Source: Pseudomonadota bacterium
GTDB taxonomy: Bacteria; Pseudomonadota; Gammaproteobacteria; Steroidobacterales; Steroidobacteraceae
DNA length: 15,334 nucleotides
Direction: 5' to 3'
NCBI GenBank assembly: GCA_021808195.1
Contig: JAKBCE010000057.1
Span: 1-15,334, forward strand
The notes beneath the pieces are model-generated. The model worked only from the letters and a program-made list of their open reading frames with translations. It was not told where the DNA came from and made no database searches. The translations under genes were made by a program, and so were the position numbers. Shown one piece after another: positions 1 to 15,322 of this stretch; the first letter of the stretch is position 1; the number at the start of each line of letters is the position of its first letter.

Positions 1-106
1 GTGCGGGGTGTTCACCTTCGAGATCGCCGAAACCAAGGTCGCGCAGGTCACCACCTACGCGCGTGACAACCAGCACCCGTTGATGTGCACGCTGGAAGAG
101 GCGTGA
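1..106 (+). CDS. clpS: ATP-dependent Clp protease adaptor ClpS (C-terminal 34 residues only)
   Basis: This is the 3' end of a gene cut by the window edge; codons run from base 2 to the TGA at 104-106. The 34 visible residues include [11 protein letters not shown] and end in [10 protein letters not shown], which matches the C-terminal strand and tail of ClpS (ClpS proteins typically read YEIAETKV.. and HPLLCTMEE). ClpS binds N-terminal Leu, Phe, Tyr or Trp of N-degron substrates and delivers them to the N-domain of ClpA. The degron-binding pocket residues lie upstream of the window and cannot be checked. The clpA start follows 21 bp after the stop on the same strand, as in most gammaproteobacteria, which supports the call. 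Confidence 0.93.
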   Translation, partial: CGVFTFEIAETKVAQVTTYARDNQHPLMCTLEEA

Positions 107-111
107 ACGGC

Positions 112-117
112 AAGAGG
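112..117 (+). promoter_or_regulatory. Shine-Dalgarno site of clpA
   Basis: AAGAGG lies 10 bp upstream of the GTG at 128. It supports GTG as the clpA start, because the protein read from there (MLSNELEFCLNDAF) aligns without extension with the known ClpA N-terminus. Confidence 0.5.
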
Positions 118-127
118 CTCGATTACA

Positions 128-2389
<2,262 letters not shown>

Positions 2390-2430
2390 CCGGCACTCGT
2401 GCGTGCGCCGCACAATCGGTGCTCAGGCGT

Positions 2431-2649
2431 TCAGCGGCCGCGATAGACGATGCGGCCCTTGCTGAGATCGTAGGGGGTCATCTCCACGGTGACCTGGTCA
2501 CCGGTGAGAATACGGATGTAGTTTTTGCGCATCTTGCCCGAGATGTGCGCGGTGACTACGTGGCCGTTCTTCAGCTTCACACGGAACGTGGTGTTGGGCA
2601 GCGTTTCCACTACCTCACCTTCCATCTGGATGGCATCTTCTTTGGACAT
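2431..2649 (-). CDS. infA: Translation initiation factor IF-1
   Basis: IF-1 binds the 30S A site during initiation. The reading frame can be extended upstream to 91 codons, but the real start is the ATG at 2649: from there the product is 72 residues, the standard IF-1 length, and begins [13 protein letters not shown] like E. coli MAKEDNIEMQGTV. AAGGG (2654-2658 on the complementary strand) lies 4 bp before this ATG and serves as ribosome binding site. The core [15 protein letters not shown], the [14 protein letters not shown] block and the C-terminal [12 protein letters not shown] of the OB fold are all intact. The gene is 62 bp downstream of aat on the same strand and convergent with clpA, as in E. 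coli. Confidence 0.98.
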   Translation of the reverse strand: MSKEDAIQMEGEVVETLPNTTFRVKLKNGHVVTAHISGKMRKNYIRILTGDQVTVEMTPYDLSKGRIVYRGR

Positions 2650-2711
2650 ATGGCCCTTAGCGTTGCGGGGGCGCGAATTGCAGCACAAATGGCCGTGGCT
2701 GTGCAATGAAC

Positions 2712-3425
2712 TTACGGCGGACGTTGCGCCGGCGCCTCGGTGCGCAGTGCGGCCGGCTCCGGGCGAATCCAGCGCTCGAGCAGTCGCTCGAACTGCCCGC
2801 GCGCGATCGAGCGGGCACCGAGGCTTAAGAGGTGCGCCGAGGGCATCTGACAGTCGATGAGCGCTATGTCGTTCAGCGCCGTGAGCCGCACCAGCTGTGC
2901 GAGCGCCACTTTTGAGCCGTCGCGCGCCCGGCTGAACATGGATTCGCCGAAGAACACCCCGCCGAGGCGCACCCCGTAGAGCCCGCCGATGAGCTCGCCG
3001 GCCTCGCGGACCTCGATGCTGTGCGCGAAGCCGAGCTGATGCAGTCCGACGTAGGCGGCCCGCATCTCCGCCGTGATCCAGGTGCCCGGACTGCGCGCGC
3101 GGGGCGCGGCGCAGGCGTCGATCACAGCCTCGAAATCCGCGTTAACGGTGATCTGCAAGCCTCTGTTTCGCATGGTCTTGGCCAGACTCCGATGCAGGCG
3201 GAATTCGGCCGGAAACAGCACCGTACGCGGATCGGGTGACCACCACAGCACCGGCTGGCCCGGTGAGTACCAGGGAAAGATGCCGCGTCGGTAGGCCGCC
3301 AGCAGCCGCTCGTTCGACAGATCCCCGCCCGCGGCGAGCAATCCCGAGGGCTCATCGAGCGCCTGCTCGAGCGGCGGAAACCAGTCCCCCGGGGCGTGCG
3401 GGGAGAGCCAGGTGATGCGCTTCAT
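2712..3425 (-). CDS. aat: Leucyl/phenylalanyl-tRNA--protein transferase
   Basis: Aat transfers Leu or Phe from aminoacyl-tRNA to proteins with N-terminal Lys or Arg, making a degron read by ClpS-ClpAP. The 237-residue product has the normal length and the family blocks: WFPP near the start, [27 protein letters not shown], then GTWITAEM and the [25 protein letters not shown] core that forms the GNAT-like transferase domain, followed by LIDCQ. The ATG overlaps the stop of the upstream acyltransferase gene in an ATGA (3422-3425), so translation of the two is probably coupled. The tail after about residue 220 ([16 protein letters not shown]) is low-complexity and variable in the family. With clpS and clpA in the same window, the Leu/N-degron route is nearly complete here. 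Confidence 0.97.
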   Translation of the reverse strand: MKRITWLSPHAPGDWFPPLEQALDEPSGLLAAGGDLSNERLLAAYRRGIFPWYSPGQPVLWWSPDPRTVLFPAEFRLHRSLAKTMRNRGLQITVNADFEAVIDACAAPRARSPGTWITAEMRAAYVGLHQLGFAHSIEVREAGELIGGLYGVRLGGVFFGESMFSRARDGSKVALAQLVRLTALNDIALIDCQMPSAHLLSLGARSIARGQFERLLERWIRPEPAALRTEAPAQRPP

Positions 3426-4561
3426 GGCGGGGCTTTGCGGTACGGCACGTGTGCGCCGATTTCACCGACGTACTCATCCACCCAGCGGGCCTCCCGCCCG
3501 AGGTACTCGCCGATGGCGGCCCGGAAGCGCCGGTCGCGGATCTCGTGCGCCGACCAGGTGAGGCTCGGCTCGAACCCTCGGCTCACTTTGTGCTCGCCCT
3601 GGGTGCCGGGCTCAAAGCGCCCGATGCCGCGCTCGATGCAGAACTCGATCCCCTGGTGGTAGCAGGTCTCAAAGTGCAGGCTGTGGTAGTCCCCGGCGGC
3701 TCCCCAGTAGCGTCCCCAGAGCGCCTCTTCGGACCAGAAGAACACCGCCGCGGCGACCGGCGTGCCCCCATGCCGGGCGATCTTCACCATCAGCGCCTCG
3801 CCGAGCGTGCGGCAGATCTCCGCGAAGAACTCGCGCGTCAGGTACGGCTCGTGCCCGTGGCGCAGGAACGTTTCGCGATGAAAGGCGTAGATGCAATCGA
3901 GCAGCGGCGCATCGAGCTCGCAGCCGAGGCGGGTTTCGAAGCGGATGCCCGCTTCCTCCACGCGTCGCCGTTCGCGCCGCGCCTTCTTGCGCTTCTCGGC
4001 GGTGAAACTCCCCAGGTACTGCTCGAAGTCCGCGTAGCCGCGGTTGCGCCAGTGAAATTGACAGTCGCGCCGCAGCAGCCAGCCGGCCTGCTCGCAGGCG
4101 CTGCGATCGGCCGCGGTGAGAAACAGCATGTGCGTGGAGGAGCAGCCGTGCTCGCGCGCCAGCTCATCCAGCCCCTGCAGCAGCTGTGCGCGCACCGTGG
4201 CGGGCTCGAGCCCGGCGCGCACCAGCAGCCGCGGCCCGCTGGCCGGGGTGAAGGGCACGGCCACGGTGAGCTTCGGGTAGTACTCGAGGCCGTGGCGCGC
4301 ATAGGCCTCGGCCCACGCGAAATCGAACACGAACTCGCCGAAGGAGTTGTCCTTGAGGTAGGCCGGCACCGCCCCGGCGAGGCCGGCGGCATCGCGGAGG
4401 GTGAGCAGGCAGGGCTGCCAGCCGCGCGCCGCGCCGAGGCAGCCGCCGTGCTCGAGGGCGGCGAGAAATTCATGTCGCAGGAACGGATGGGCCGGCCCGA
4501 GCAGCGCATTCCACTGCGACGGGTCGATTTGATCGATGCTCGAGTGGACGGCGAGCGACAT
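3422..4561 (-). CDS. FemAB-like N-acyltransferase (PF04339/COG3146 family), function unknown
   Basis: The 379-residue product resembles the uncharacterised COG3146/PF04339 family, often labelled 'peptidoglycan biosynthesis' or 'predicted N-acyltransferase', which is related to the double-GNAT FemAB fold. Visible family features are the N-terminal WNAL..HPFLRHEFLAALE segment, PAYLKDNSFGEFVFDFAWA, a basic patch EKRKKARRERRRVEE at about residues 190-205, FYxFHRETFLRHG-like helix (IYAFHRETFLRHG), the VAAAVFFWSEEALWGRYWG strand pair, and GTQGEHKVSRGFEP near the C-terminus. No signal peptide or membrane helix is seen, so it is probably cytoplasmic. It lies 3 bp after trxB and overlaps aat by 4 bp. 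The donor and acceptor are not known. Coupling to aat, itself a GNAT-fold aminoacyltransferase, hints at an aminoacyl-tRNA or acyl-CoA donor, but that is inference. Confidence 0.85.
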   Translation of the reverse strand: MSLAVHSSIDQIDPSQWNALLGPAHPFLRHEFLAALEHGGCLGAARGWQPCLLTLRDAAGLAGAVPAYLKDNSFGEFVFDFAWAEAYARHGLEYYPKLTVAVPFTPASGPRLLVRAGLEPATVRAQLLQGLDELAREHGCSSTHMLFLTAADRSACEQAGWLLRRDCQFHWRNRGYADFEQYLGSFTAEKRKKARRERRRVEEAGIRFETRLGCELDAPLLDCIYAFHRETFLRHGHEPYLTREFFAEICRTLGEALMVKIARHGGTPVAAAVFFWSEEALWGRYWGAAGDYHSLHFETCYHQGIEFCIERGIGRFEPGTQGEHKVSRGFEPSLTWSAHEIRDRRFRAAIGEYLGREARWVDEYVGEIGAHVPYRKAPP

Positions 4562-4564
4562 CCG

Positions 4565-8003
<3,439 letters not shown>

Positions 8004-8009
8004 TTTCCC

Positions 8010-8707
8010 ATGGCAAAAGTGGTGTATGTGACGGCGCTCGCGGCCGCCGCGATGCTCGGCGGGTTGCTGCCGGTGGCACGGCCGGCGCACGCCGCGGTGG
8101 CGGTGCCGGCGGCGCAGAGCCCGACCCCGCTCGATCGCTTCCTCAGCCGCCTGCACACCCTGCAGGTGAGCTTTCGCCAGACCCTGGTCGATGCGCATGG
8201 GGCGCTGCTGTCGCGCGCGGCCGGCACGCTCATCGTCAAGCGGCCGGGTCGGTTCCGCTGGAGCATACATCCGCTGCCGATGAAACCCGGCACCGCTGCC
8301 GCGGGAGCCGGGCAGCTGATGGTGGCCGACGGGCGCAACCTGTGGTTCTACGACCGCGATCTCGAGCAGGTGACGGTGCAACCGGTGAGCGCGGCGCTCT
8401 CGGCCACACCGGCGATGCTGCTGTCGGGCACCGTTGATGTGCAGCGGCATTTCAGCGAGCGCATGGCCGGCCGGCGTGAGGGACTCACCTGGGTGTTCGT
8501 CGAGCCGCTGCATCCCTCGGGAGCGGACTTTCGCAGCGCGCTGTTCGGCTTCGAGCACGGCACGCTCAAGCGGATGATTCTCGAGGACACGCTCGGGCAG
8601 GAAGCGACCATCGTGTTCGAACACGTGGTGGTCAATCAGCCCGTGCCGGCCGCCGCACTCACCTTCACGCCGCCCGCCGGCGTCGATGTGATCGGCAAGC
8701 CCGCCCA

Positions 8708-8711
<4 letters not shown>
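8010..8711 (+). CDS. lolA: Outer-membrane lipoprotein carrier protein LolA
   Basis: LolA is the periplasmic chaperone that carries lipoproteins from the LolCDE complex to LolB at the outer membrane. The 233-residue product has a signal peptide (basic start, hydrophobic run to about residue 22, probable cleavage after PAHA at about 28). The mature part shows the family start LDRFLSRLHTLQVSFRQTLVD, then GTLIVKRPGRFRWSI, GQLMVADGRNLWFYDRDLEQVTVQPV, the LLSG block and C-terminal FTPPAGVDVIG, typical of the unclosed beta-barrel. It is slightly longer than E. coli LolA (203), with a Gly/Ala-rich insertion near residues 92-100. Its GGAGG ribosome binding site (7994-7998) lies in the end of ftsK, and its TGA overlaps the GTG start of rarA. 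Gene order ftsK-lolA-rarA supports the call. Confidence 0.95.
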
Positions 8712-11301
<2,590 letters not shown>

Positions 11302-11345
11302 GCGCTCCGCTCGTTCGGCCGATGACGGCCGGGCGAGCGGGGCGC
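11302..11345 (+). terminator. 19-bp hairpin directly after serS, probable operon terminator
   Basis: The arms 11302-11320 and 11327-11345 pair over 19 positions with three G-U wobbles and no bulge, around a 6-base loop GATGAC. The inner part is CCGCTCGTTCGGCC against GGCCGGGCGAGCGG. It begins at the first base after the serS TGA. There is no T tract after it, so it is not a classical intrinsic terminator; it may be a U-less terminator, an RNA 3'-end stabiliser, or work with Rho. The structure is directly visible; the function is inferred. Confidence 0.55.
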
Positions 11346-11384
11346 GGGTGCGCCGAGCCGAGCCGCTGGCGCGTCCGGTGCGCT

Positions 11385-11401
11385 TACTACTGATGGTAGT
11401 A
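11385..11401. promoter_or_regulatory. Inverted repeat TACTAC-N5-GTAGTA, possible operator
   Basis: A perfect 6+6 inverted repeat (arms 11385-11390 and 11396-11401, spacer TGATG) stands out in an otherwise GC-rich intergenic region about 105 bp before the receptor start. An AT-rich TTAAAT (11418-11423) lies 16 bp after it and could be part of a -10 element. No matching Fur-type sequence is seen. The repeat could bind a dimeric regulator, but it is short and could occur by chance. Confidence 0.25.
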
Positions 11402-11451
11402 GTTGGGCTCGCGCCGCTTAAATAGGCCCATCCATCGCTGACGCCGCGCGC

Positions 11452-11477
11452 CCCCGCAACGGCGCCCCGTTGCGGGG
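11452..11477 (+). other. Perfect 11-bp stem-loop in the leader of the TonB-dependent receptor gene
   Basis: CCCCGCAACGG (11452-11462) pairs exactly with CCGTTGCGGGG (11467-11477) around a 4-base loop CGCC. It lies 28 bp before the GTG at 11506. Bases TCTC (11478-11481) right after it could pair with GAGA (11495-11498) in the Shine-Dalgarno GAGAGG. No T tract follows, so a terminator or attenuator is not evident; a translational control element or simply an mRNA stabiliser is possible. Confidence 0.5.
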
Positions 11478-11505
11478 TCTCACCCATTCGAATTGAGAGG
11501 TTTTC

Positions 11506-13686
11506 GTGAAGGTCATCGGGCAGGCATGGGCTACGGGGCTCGCGCTGTGCTGCGCCGTTGCGCACGGACAGACGCTGGCGCTCAGCAGCCCCGGCGCGCG
11601 CGCTGCGGAGCATCCCGCGGGCGCAAACCACTCGGCCGCGGACAGCCGGGCGGGCGTTGCGCAGGTGCTGATCCAGGCGCCGTGGCTGTACAACGCGAGG
11701 ACACGCTACGCTCACTCCATGCCGGAGATCTCCGGAACGCAAATCACGGTGACCCGCGACACCACCGTCGTGAAGCTCGACCAACAGCCGCCGATCATCA
11801 ACAACCAGCCCCGGCAGCTGTTCGACCAGCTGCCGGGGCTGGTGCTCGCCGAGCAGCAGAACCCGACCAATCTCAATCTGTCCTATCGCGGTCTCGGCAA
11901 TCCGCAGGAGAGCGAGTACCTGCTGCTGCTGCAGGACGGCATTCCGATGGAGATGGACTTCATCGGCTATCCGACGCTGTATTACCTGCCGAACTTTCAG
12001 TCCATTTCACAAGTGCAGATGATCCGCGGCGGCTCGGGGCTGCTCTACGGCCCGCAGCCCGAGCCGGTGATCAATTTCATCTCCCGCCGGCCGGGCAAGA
12101 CGACCCAGGCGAGCACCGATCAGGTCTTCGGCAGCGATGGACTGTACTCCACCTACAGCTCGATCAGCGGACCCGCCGGCCGCTGGGACTACCTCGCCGA
12201 CTTCTCCCATCGACACTCGAACGGACAGCGCAGCAACGGGGATTACACGGTCGATTCCGGGGACTTGATCCTCGGTTATCGCATCGATCCGGCTCAGAAG
12301 CTCAGCCTCGCGGTGCACGCCTACGCACTCGCGAGCGGCATGCCCGGCCTGCTGAGCGGCGCCGAGTATCGCGCCGATCCCAGCCAGACGAGTACCCCGG
12401 ACGATCGGGACTGGGCGCATCGCTACACGGCGGTGCTCACCTATCGAAATCAGATCGATCACAGCAGTCTGTTCGTGCAAAAACTCTGGACCGGCTATCA
12501 GGATCTGGTCACACGCGCGGGCCGCTACGCCGCGGGCGGCCCGGTGCTGGCCACAGGAGCGACGCTCGCGTCGCAGAAATTCCATTACACGGGGCTCGAT
12601 GGTCGCTTCCTGCATCACTGGGGGCACGGCAGCGCCTTCACCCTCGGCTACACCGCCTATGCCTCGAACAGTCCGTACACCGAGATTGACAGTGCCAACG
12701 CGCTGATCGCCCCGTACGGAGCAAGCGGTGCGCTCTTCTATCATGACCAGCGCCGCACGCGCTACGTGGCGCTGTTCGGGGAGAACCTGTACCGCTTCGG
12801 CCGCTTCCACGTGGTGACCTCGGCGCGGATCGATCACGAGCAGCTCTACACGCACGAGACGGTCGCGCCGCACCCGAACCTCGCGCACGGTACCTTCAGC
12901 CGCACCATTCCGCTGTTCGGCATCGGGTTCGGCAACGACTTTGGCCGCGGCAACGAGACCTATTTCAATCTCTCGCAGGGCTACCGGCCGGTGCGCTATC
13001 TTGACATCGCCAGTCCGTTCAGCAATTTCGCCGGCGTGAACAATCCGGCGAGCACGCACTATCTGACCTACGAGGCGGGCGTGCACGGCTGGCCGAAGGC
13101 GGGGCTCTACTACGATGCGAGCGTCTTTCAGATCAATGCAACCAACGAAATCGAGACCGAACAGCTGACCCCGACGGAAACGATTGATGTCAACAGCGGC
13201 GATCTGCGCAGCCGCGGCGTGGAGGCCTCGGGCGCCTATGACCTGTTGCGTCTGTGGCCGGATGTGTCCTCGGCCGAGCACCTGACGGTGTTTGCGAATG
13301 TCAGCCTCCTCAATGCGAAGTTCACTTCGAGCCGCATTCCCGGCCAGACCGGCAAGGTGCCCGCCTACGCCCCGCACTACGTGCTGAAGGGCGGGGTGAC
13401 GTTGCGCGGGGTGCGGGGTGTGACGCTGAGTCTGATGGTCGATGCGGTCGGAGCGCAGTACTTCCAGAACAGCGACACGGCGCTCGGCAGCACCCCGGCG
13501 CTGATTCCCGCGTACACGGTAGCGGATTTGTCCGGACAGTATGCCTGGGGTGCGCACTGGCGGATCGAGGGTGGGGTCAGCAACCTCGGTAATCATCGCT
13601 ACTACTCCCGGGTATTTCTCTTCGGCGGCATGCTCGAGCCGGCATTGACCCGCCAGTTCTATCTCGGCATCGCCTATCACCGGTAG
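11506..13686 (+). CDS. TonB-dependent outer-membrane receptor, FecA-like
   Basis: The 726-residue product is a TonB-dependent transporter, an outer-membrane beta-barrel that imports a siderophore or other large ligand using TonB energy. A signal peptide is predicted (1 to about 21, cleavage near VAHG-Q). The plug covers about 75-195, with PRQLFDQLPG, the block NLNLSYRGLG (about 122-131), LLLLQDGIPM, VQMIRGGSGLLYGPQ (about 170-184) and VINFISRRPG. The rest reads as alternating barrel strands with late features AGVHGWPKAGLYYDASVFQIN and SRGVEASG. There is no long N-terminal signalling domain as in FecA, so it probably does not drive a surface-signalling sigma factor. No clear TonB box is seen. 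The last residues are YLGIAYHR rather than the usual terminal Phe/Trp. The start is GTG with GAGAGG 5 bp upstream. Ligand is unknown; similarity in the plug is to FecA-type receptors. Confidence 0.9.
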   Translation: MKVIGQAWATGLALCCAVAHGQTLALSSPGARAAEHPAGANHSAADSRAGVAQVLIQAPWLYNARTRYAHSMPEISGTQITVTRDTTVVKLDQQPPIINNQPRQLFDQLPGLVLAEQQNPTNLNLSYRGLGNPQESEYLLLLQDGIPMEMDFIGYPTLYYLPNFQSISQVQMIRGGSGLLYGPQPEPVINFISRRPGKTTQASTDQVFGSDGLYSTYSSISGPAGRWDYLADFSHRHSNGQRSNGDYTVDSGDLILGYRIDPAQKLSLAVHAYALASGMPGLLSGAEYRADPSQTSTPDDRDWAHRYTAVLTYRNQIDHSSLFVQKLWTGYQDLVTRAGRYAAGGPVLATGATLASQKFHYTGLDGRFLHHWGHGSAFTLGYTAYASNSPYTEIDSANALIAPYGASGALFYHDQRRTRYVALFGENLYRFGRFHVVTSARIDHEQLYTHETVAPHPNLAHGTFSRTIPLFGIGFGNDFGRGNETYFNLSQGYRPVRYLDIASPFSNFAGVNNPASTHYLTYEAGVHGWPKAGLYYDASVFQINATNEIETEQLTPTETIDVNSGDLRSRGVEASGAYDLLRLWPDVSSAEHLTVFANVSLLNAKFTSSRIPGQTGKVPAYAPHYVLKGGVTLRGVRGVTLSLMVDAVGAQYFQNSDTALGSTPALIPAYTVADLSGQYAWGAHWRIEGGVSNLGNHRYYSRVFLFGGMLEPALTRQFYLGIAYHR

Positions 13687-13745
13687 GAATCGACGACTGG
13701 TATCATCCGCACCGGGCCGCCTGCGGCCGTCATGGGAGCACTGCG

Positions 13746-14336
13746 ATGATCCAGGGCAGCTCGGTCCGCCGTGCGGACCATGCGATAGATAGCCAGTTTC
13801 TCGACCGCTGGTCGCCGCGGGCGATGAGCGGAGAGCCACTTGCGCGCGAGGAACTGCTCAGTCTGTTTGAAGCGGCACGCTGGGCCCCGTCTTCGGGCAA
13901 CGCTCAGCCCTGGCGCATGCTGTTCGCGCTGCGCGACACACCCGAGTGGCCAACCTTTTTCGGTCTGCTGGCGAGCGGCAATCAGGCATGGTGCGTGCGG
14001 GCCTCTGCGCTCGTGGTGTTCGTCTCGAAAATCCTCAACGCATACACCGGGCGGGAGGCCGTGACGCACTCGTACGATACCGGCGCCGCGTGGGGCTATT
14101 TTGCGCTACAGGGATTTCGCAACGGCTACGTGGTACACGGGATGGAGGGCTTTGACTACGAGCGGGCGCGGCGCGAGCTCGCCATTCCGGAGGCGTTCCG
14201 CATCGAGGCCATGGCGGCGGTCGGCCGGCCTGCCCCGAAGGAAATGCTGAGCGAGACTCTGCAGGCGCGCGAGACACCGAGTGAGCGTCGGGCGCTGGCG
14301 GCTAGCGTGTGCGAGGGGGCTTGGCGGCTGGAGTGA
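13746..14336 (+). CDS. Nitroreductase family protein (FMN-dependent)
   Basis: The 196-residue product belongs to the nitroreductase/FMN superfamily of homodimeric NAD(P)H-dependent flavin oxidoreductases. Visible motifs are RWSPRAMSG at 21-29 (N-terminal FMN phosphate contact), the ARWAPSSGNAQPWR block at 44-57, YDTGAAWGYFALQ at 110-122, a GMEGFD segment at 132-137, and the FMN-closing IEAMAAVGRPAP segment near residues 152-163. No signal peptide is seen; it is likely cytoplasmic. The ATG has GGGAG 7 bp upstream. It lies 59 bp after the receptor gene on the same strand, with only a 5-bp hairpin (13715-13728) between them, so cotranscription is possible. Substrate cannot be read from the sequence: family members reduce nitroaromatics, quinones, flavins or enones. 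A link to reduction of an imported ferric chelate is speculative. Confidence 0.9.
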   Translation: MIQGSSVRRADHAIDSQFLDRWSPRAMSGEPLAREELLSLFEAARWAPSSGNAQPWRMLFALRDTPEWPTFFGLLASGNQAWCVRASALVVFVSKILNAYTGREAVTHSYDTGAAWGYFALQGFRNGYVVHGMEGFDYERARRELAIPEAFRIEAMAAVGRPAPKEMLSETLQARETPSERRALAASVCEGAWRLE

Positions 14337-14395
14337 TGCGCTCCGGCTCAAGATGCGGGAACGGCCTCGCCGCTGTGCGCAGGGAAGATCCATTC

Positions 14396-14404
14396 TGCTA
14401 GCAT
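14396..14404 (+). promoter_or_regulatory. Possible extended -10 promoter element of tRNA-Ser
   Basis: TGCTAGCAT fits an extended -10 (TGn followed by TAGCAT, four of six consensus bases), ending 25 bp before the first base of the mature tRNA. The 17-bp upstream hexamer TGCGCA is a poor -35. The tRNA may instead be read from the nitroreductase operon, which ends 93 bp upstream. Confidence 0.3.
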
Positions 14405-14429
14405 CTGTCGCTGATCGCGACCGTCATGC

Positions 14430-14519
<90 letters not shown>

Positions 14520-14548
14520 TATGTAAAATTTTTCGACGCACGCCGGAC

Positions 14549-14576
14549 GGTGCAGGGGGAAGTCTCCCCCTGCGCC
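14549..14576. terminator. 12-bp hairpin between tRNA-Ser and the convergent PEP-CTERM gene
   Basis: Arms 14549-14560 and 14565-14576 pair over 12 positions, including the perfect GCAGGGGGA against TCCCCCTGC, with one T-G wobble and a 4-base AGTC loop. It lies 30 bp after the tRNA and 27 bp before the stop of the opposite-strand gene, so it could terminate both. Neither strand has a T tract directly after the stem, which weakens the intrinsic terminator call. Confidence 0.5.
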
Positions 14577-14602
14577 CACTGAAAAATATCCATTGAATCA
14601 AA

Positions 14603-15322
14603 TTATCGAAGCGCCAACCGGCGTCGCGCCGCAAATCCCACCAGCGCCAGGCCCGCCAGCATCAGCGCAAACGCTCCTGGCTCCGGAACGCTCGGCGCGG
14701 CGCCGGGGTCGCCCGAGTGCACGGCCCACGCATACAAAACAGTGGGCTTGCCGTCGGTGCCCTGGCCGCCATTGCCGAAACCGAAGCTCCACGCGCTGAC
14801 GCCGACCGTATCGGGCGCGTACTCCGTGGCCGACCAATAGTAGTAGGGCTGGACGTTGGAAAAGTCGTTGTAGTTACCGTTGTGGCTGCTCGTGATGGAA
14901 CTCCCGGACGTTCCGCCCAGCCCGTTATAGAACAGGTTCCCCATCTGGCTGCCGGTGCAGTTGAACCCATATCCTTGCACCGGAAAGCCGCCACCGGGGT
15001 TGATCTGGTATCCACATGTCGAATCCGGCTGCACCGTCGTCGGAAGCCCCCAGCCGGCGACGGTGACTTGCTGCCCCGCGCTGTTGTAGCCCGTGATGCT
15101 GAGGTTGTCCGCCCAGGTGTTGGCCGCCGACCAGTTCATCTTGCCATTTGCGTTGGCATTGGCCAGCCACGTCAGGTTCGTCGTCGAATCGTAGTACGCC
15201 TGATAGTTCGTGCCCCCGAGCGTCGTCGCCAAGATCCCGGTGATCGTGTCCGCCTGTGCCAAACCAGCCATCCCTAGCAGCAGCACTCCGAACAATGCCC
15301 ACTTCGCGTTGTAGATTTTCAT
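14603..15322 (-). CDS. Secreted DUF1566-like protein with PEP-CTERM sorting tail
   Basis: The 239-residue product is an exported protein of unknown role. A signal peptide covers 1-24 (hydrophobic 8-20, cleavage after AQA). The middle resembles the DUF1566/Lcl C-type-lectin-like fold: TNLTWLANAN (48-57), W-containing repeats (WSAANTWADNL), WGLPT (91-95), YYWSATEY (161-168) and YAWAVHSGD (197-205). Cys103 and Cys122 could form a disulfide. The tail is a textbook PEP-CTERM signal: VPEP at 212-215, a hydrophobic helix to about 231, then RRR at 233-235. Such tails are cut by exosortase and accompany exopolysaccharide loci. The ATG at 15322 has GGGAGA a few bases upstream, and only 12 bp of upstream sequence is in the window. 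Base composition looks less GC-rich than the housekeeping genes. Confidence 0.9.
   Translation of the reverse strand: MKIYNAKWALFGVLLLGMAGLAQADTITGILATTLGGTNYQAYYDSTTNLTWLANANANGKMNWSAANTWADNLSITGYNSAGQQVTVAGWGLPTTVQPDSTCGYQINPGGGFPVQGYGFNCTGSQMGNLFYNGLGGTSGSSITSSHNGNYNDFSNVQPYYYWSATEYAPDTVGVSAWSFGFGNGGQGTDGKPTVLYAWAVHSGDPGAAPSVPEPGAFALMLAGLALVGFAARRRLALR

Noticed and set aside
2650..2706. 19-residue N-terminal extension of IF-1
   Set aside because: IF-1 is almost invariably about 72 residues, and an AAGGG site precedes the internal ATG at 2649.
11346..11505. Cobalamin or other known riboswitch upstream of the receptor
   Set aside because: No B12-box-like or other recognised riboswitch core was found; only simple hairpins are visible.
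12007..13839. 610-codon open frame on the minus strand opposite the receptor
   Set aside because: It is the antisense shadow of a well-supported barrel protein, has no ribosome binding site or recognisable domain, and runs through both gene ends.
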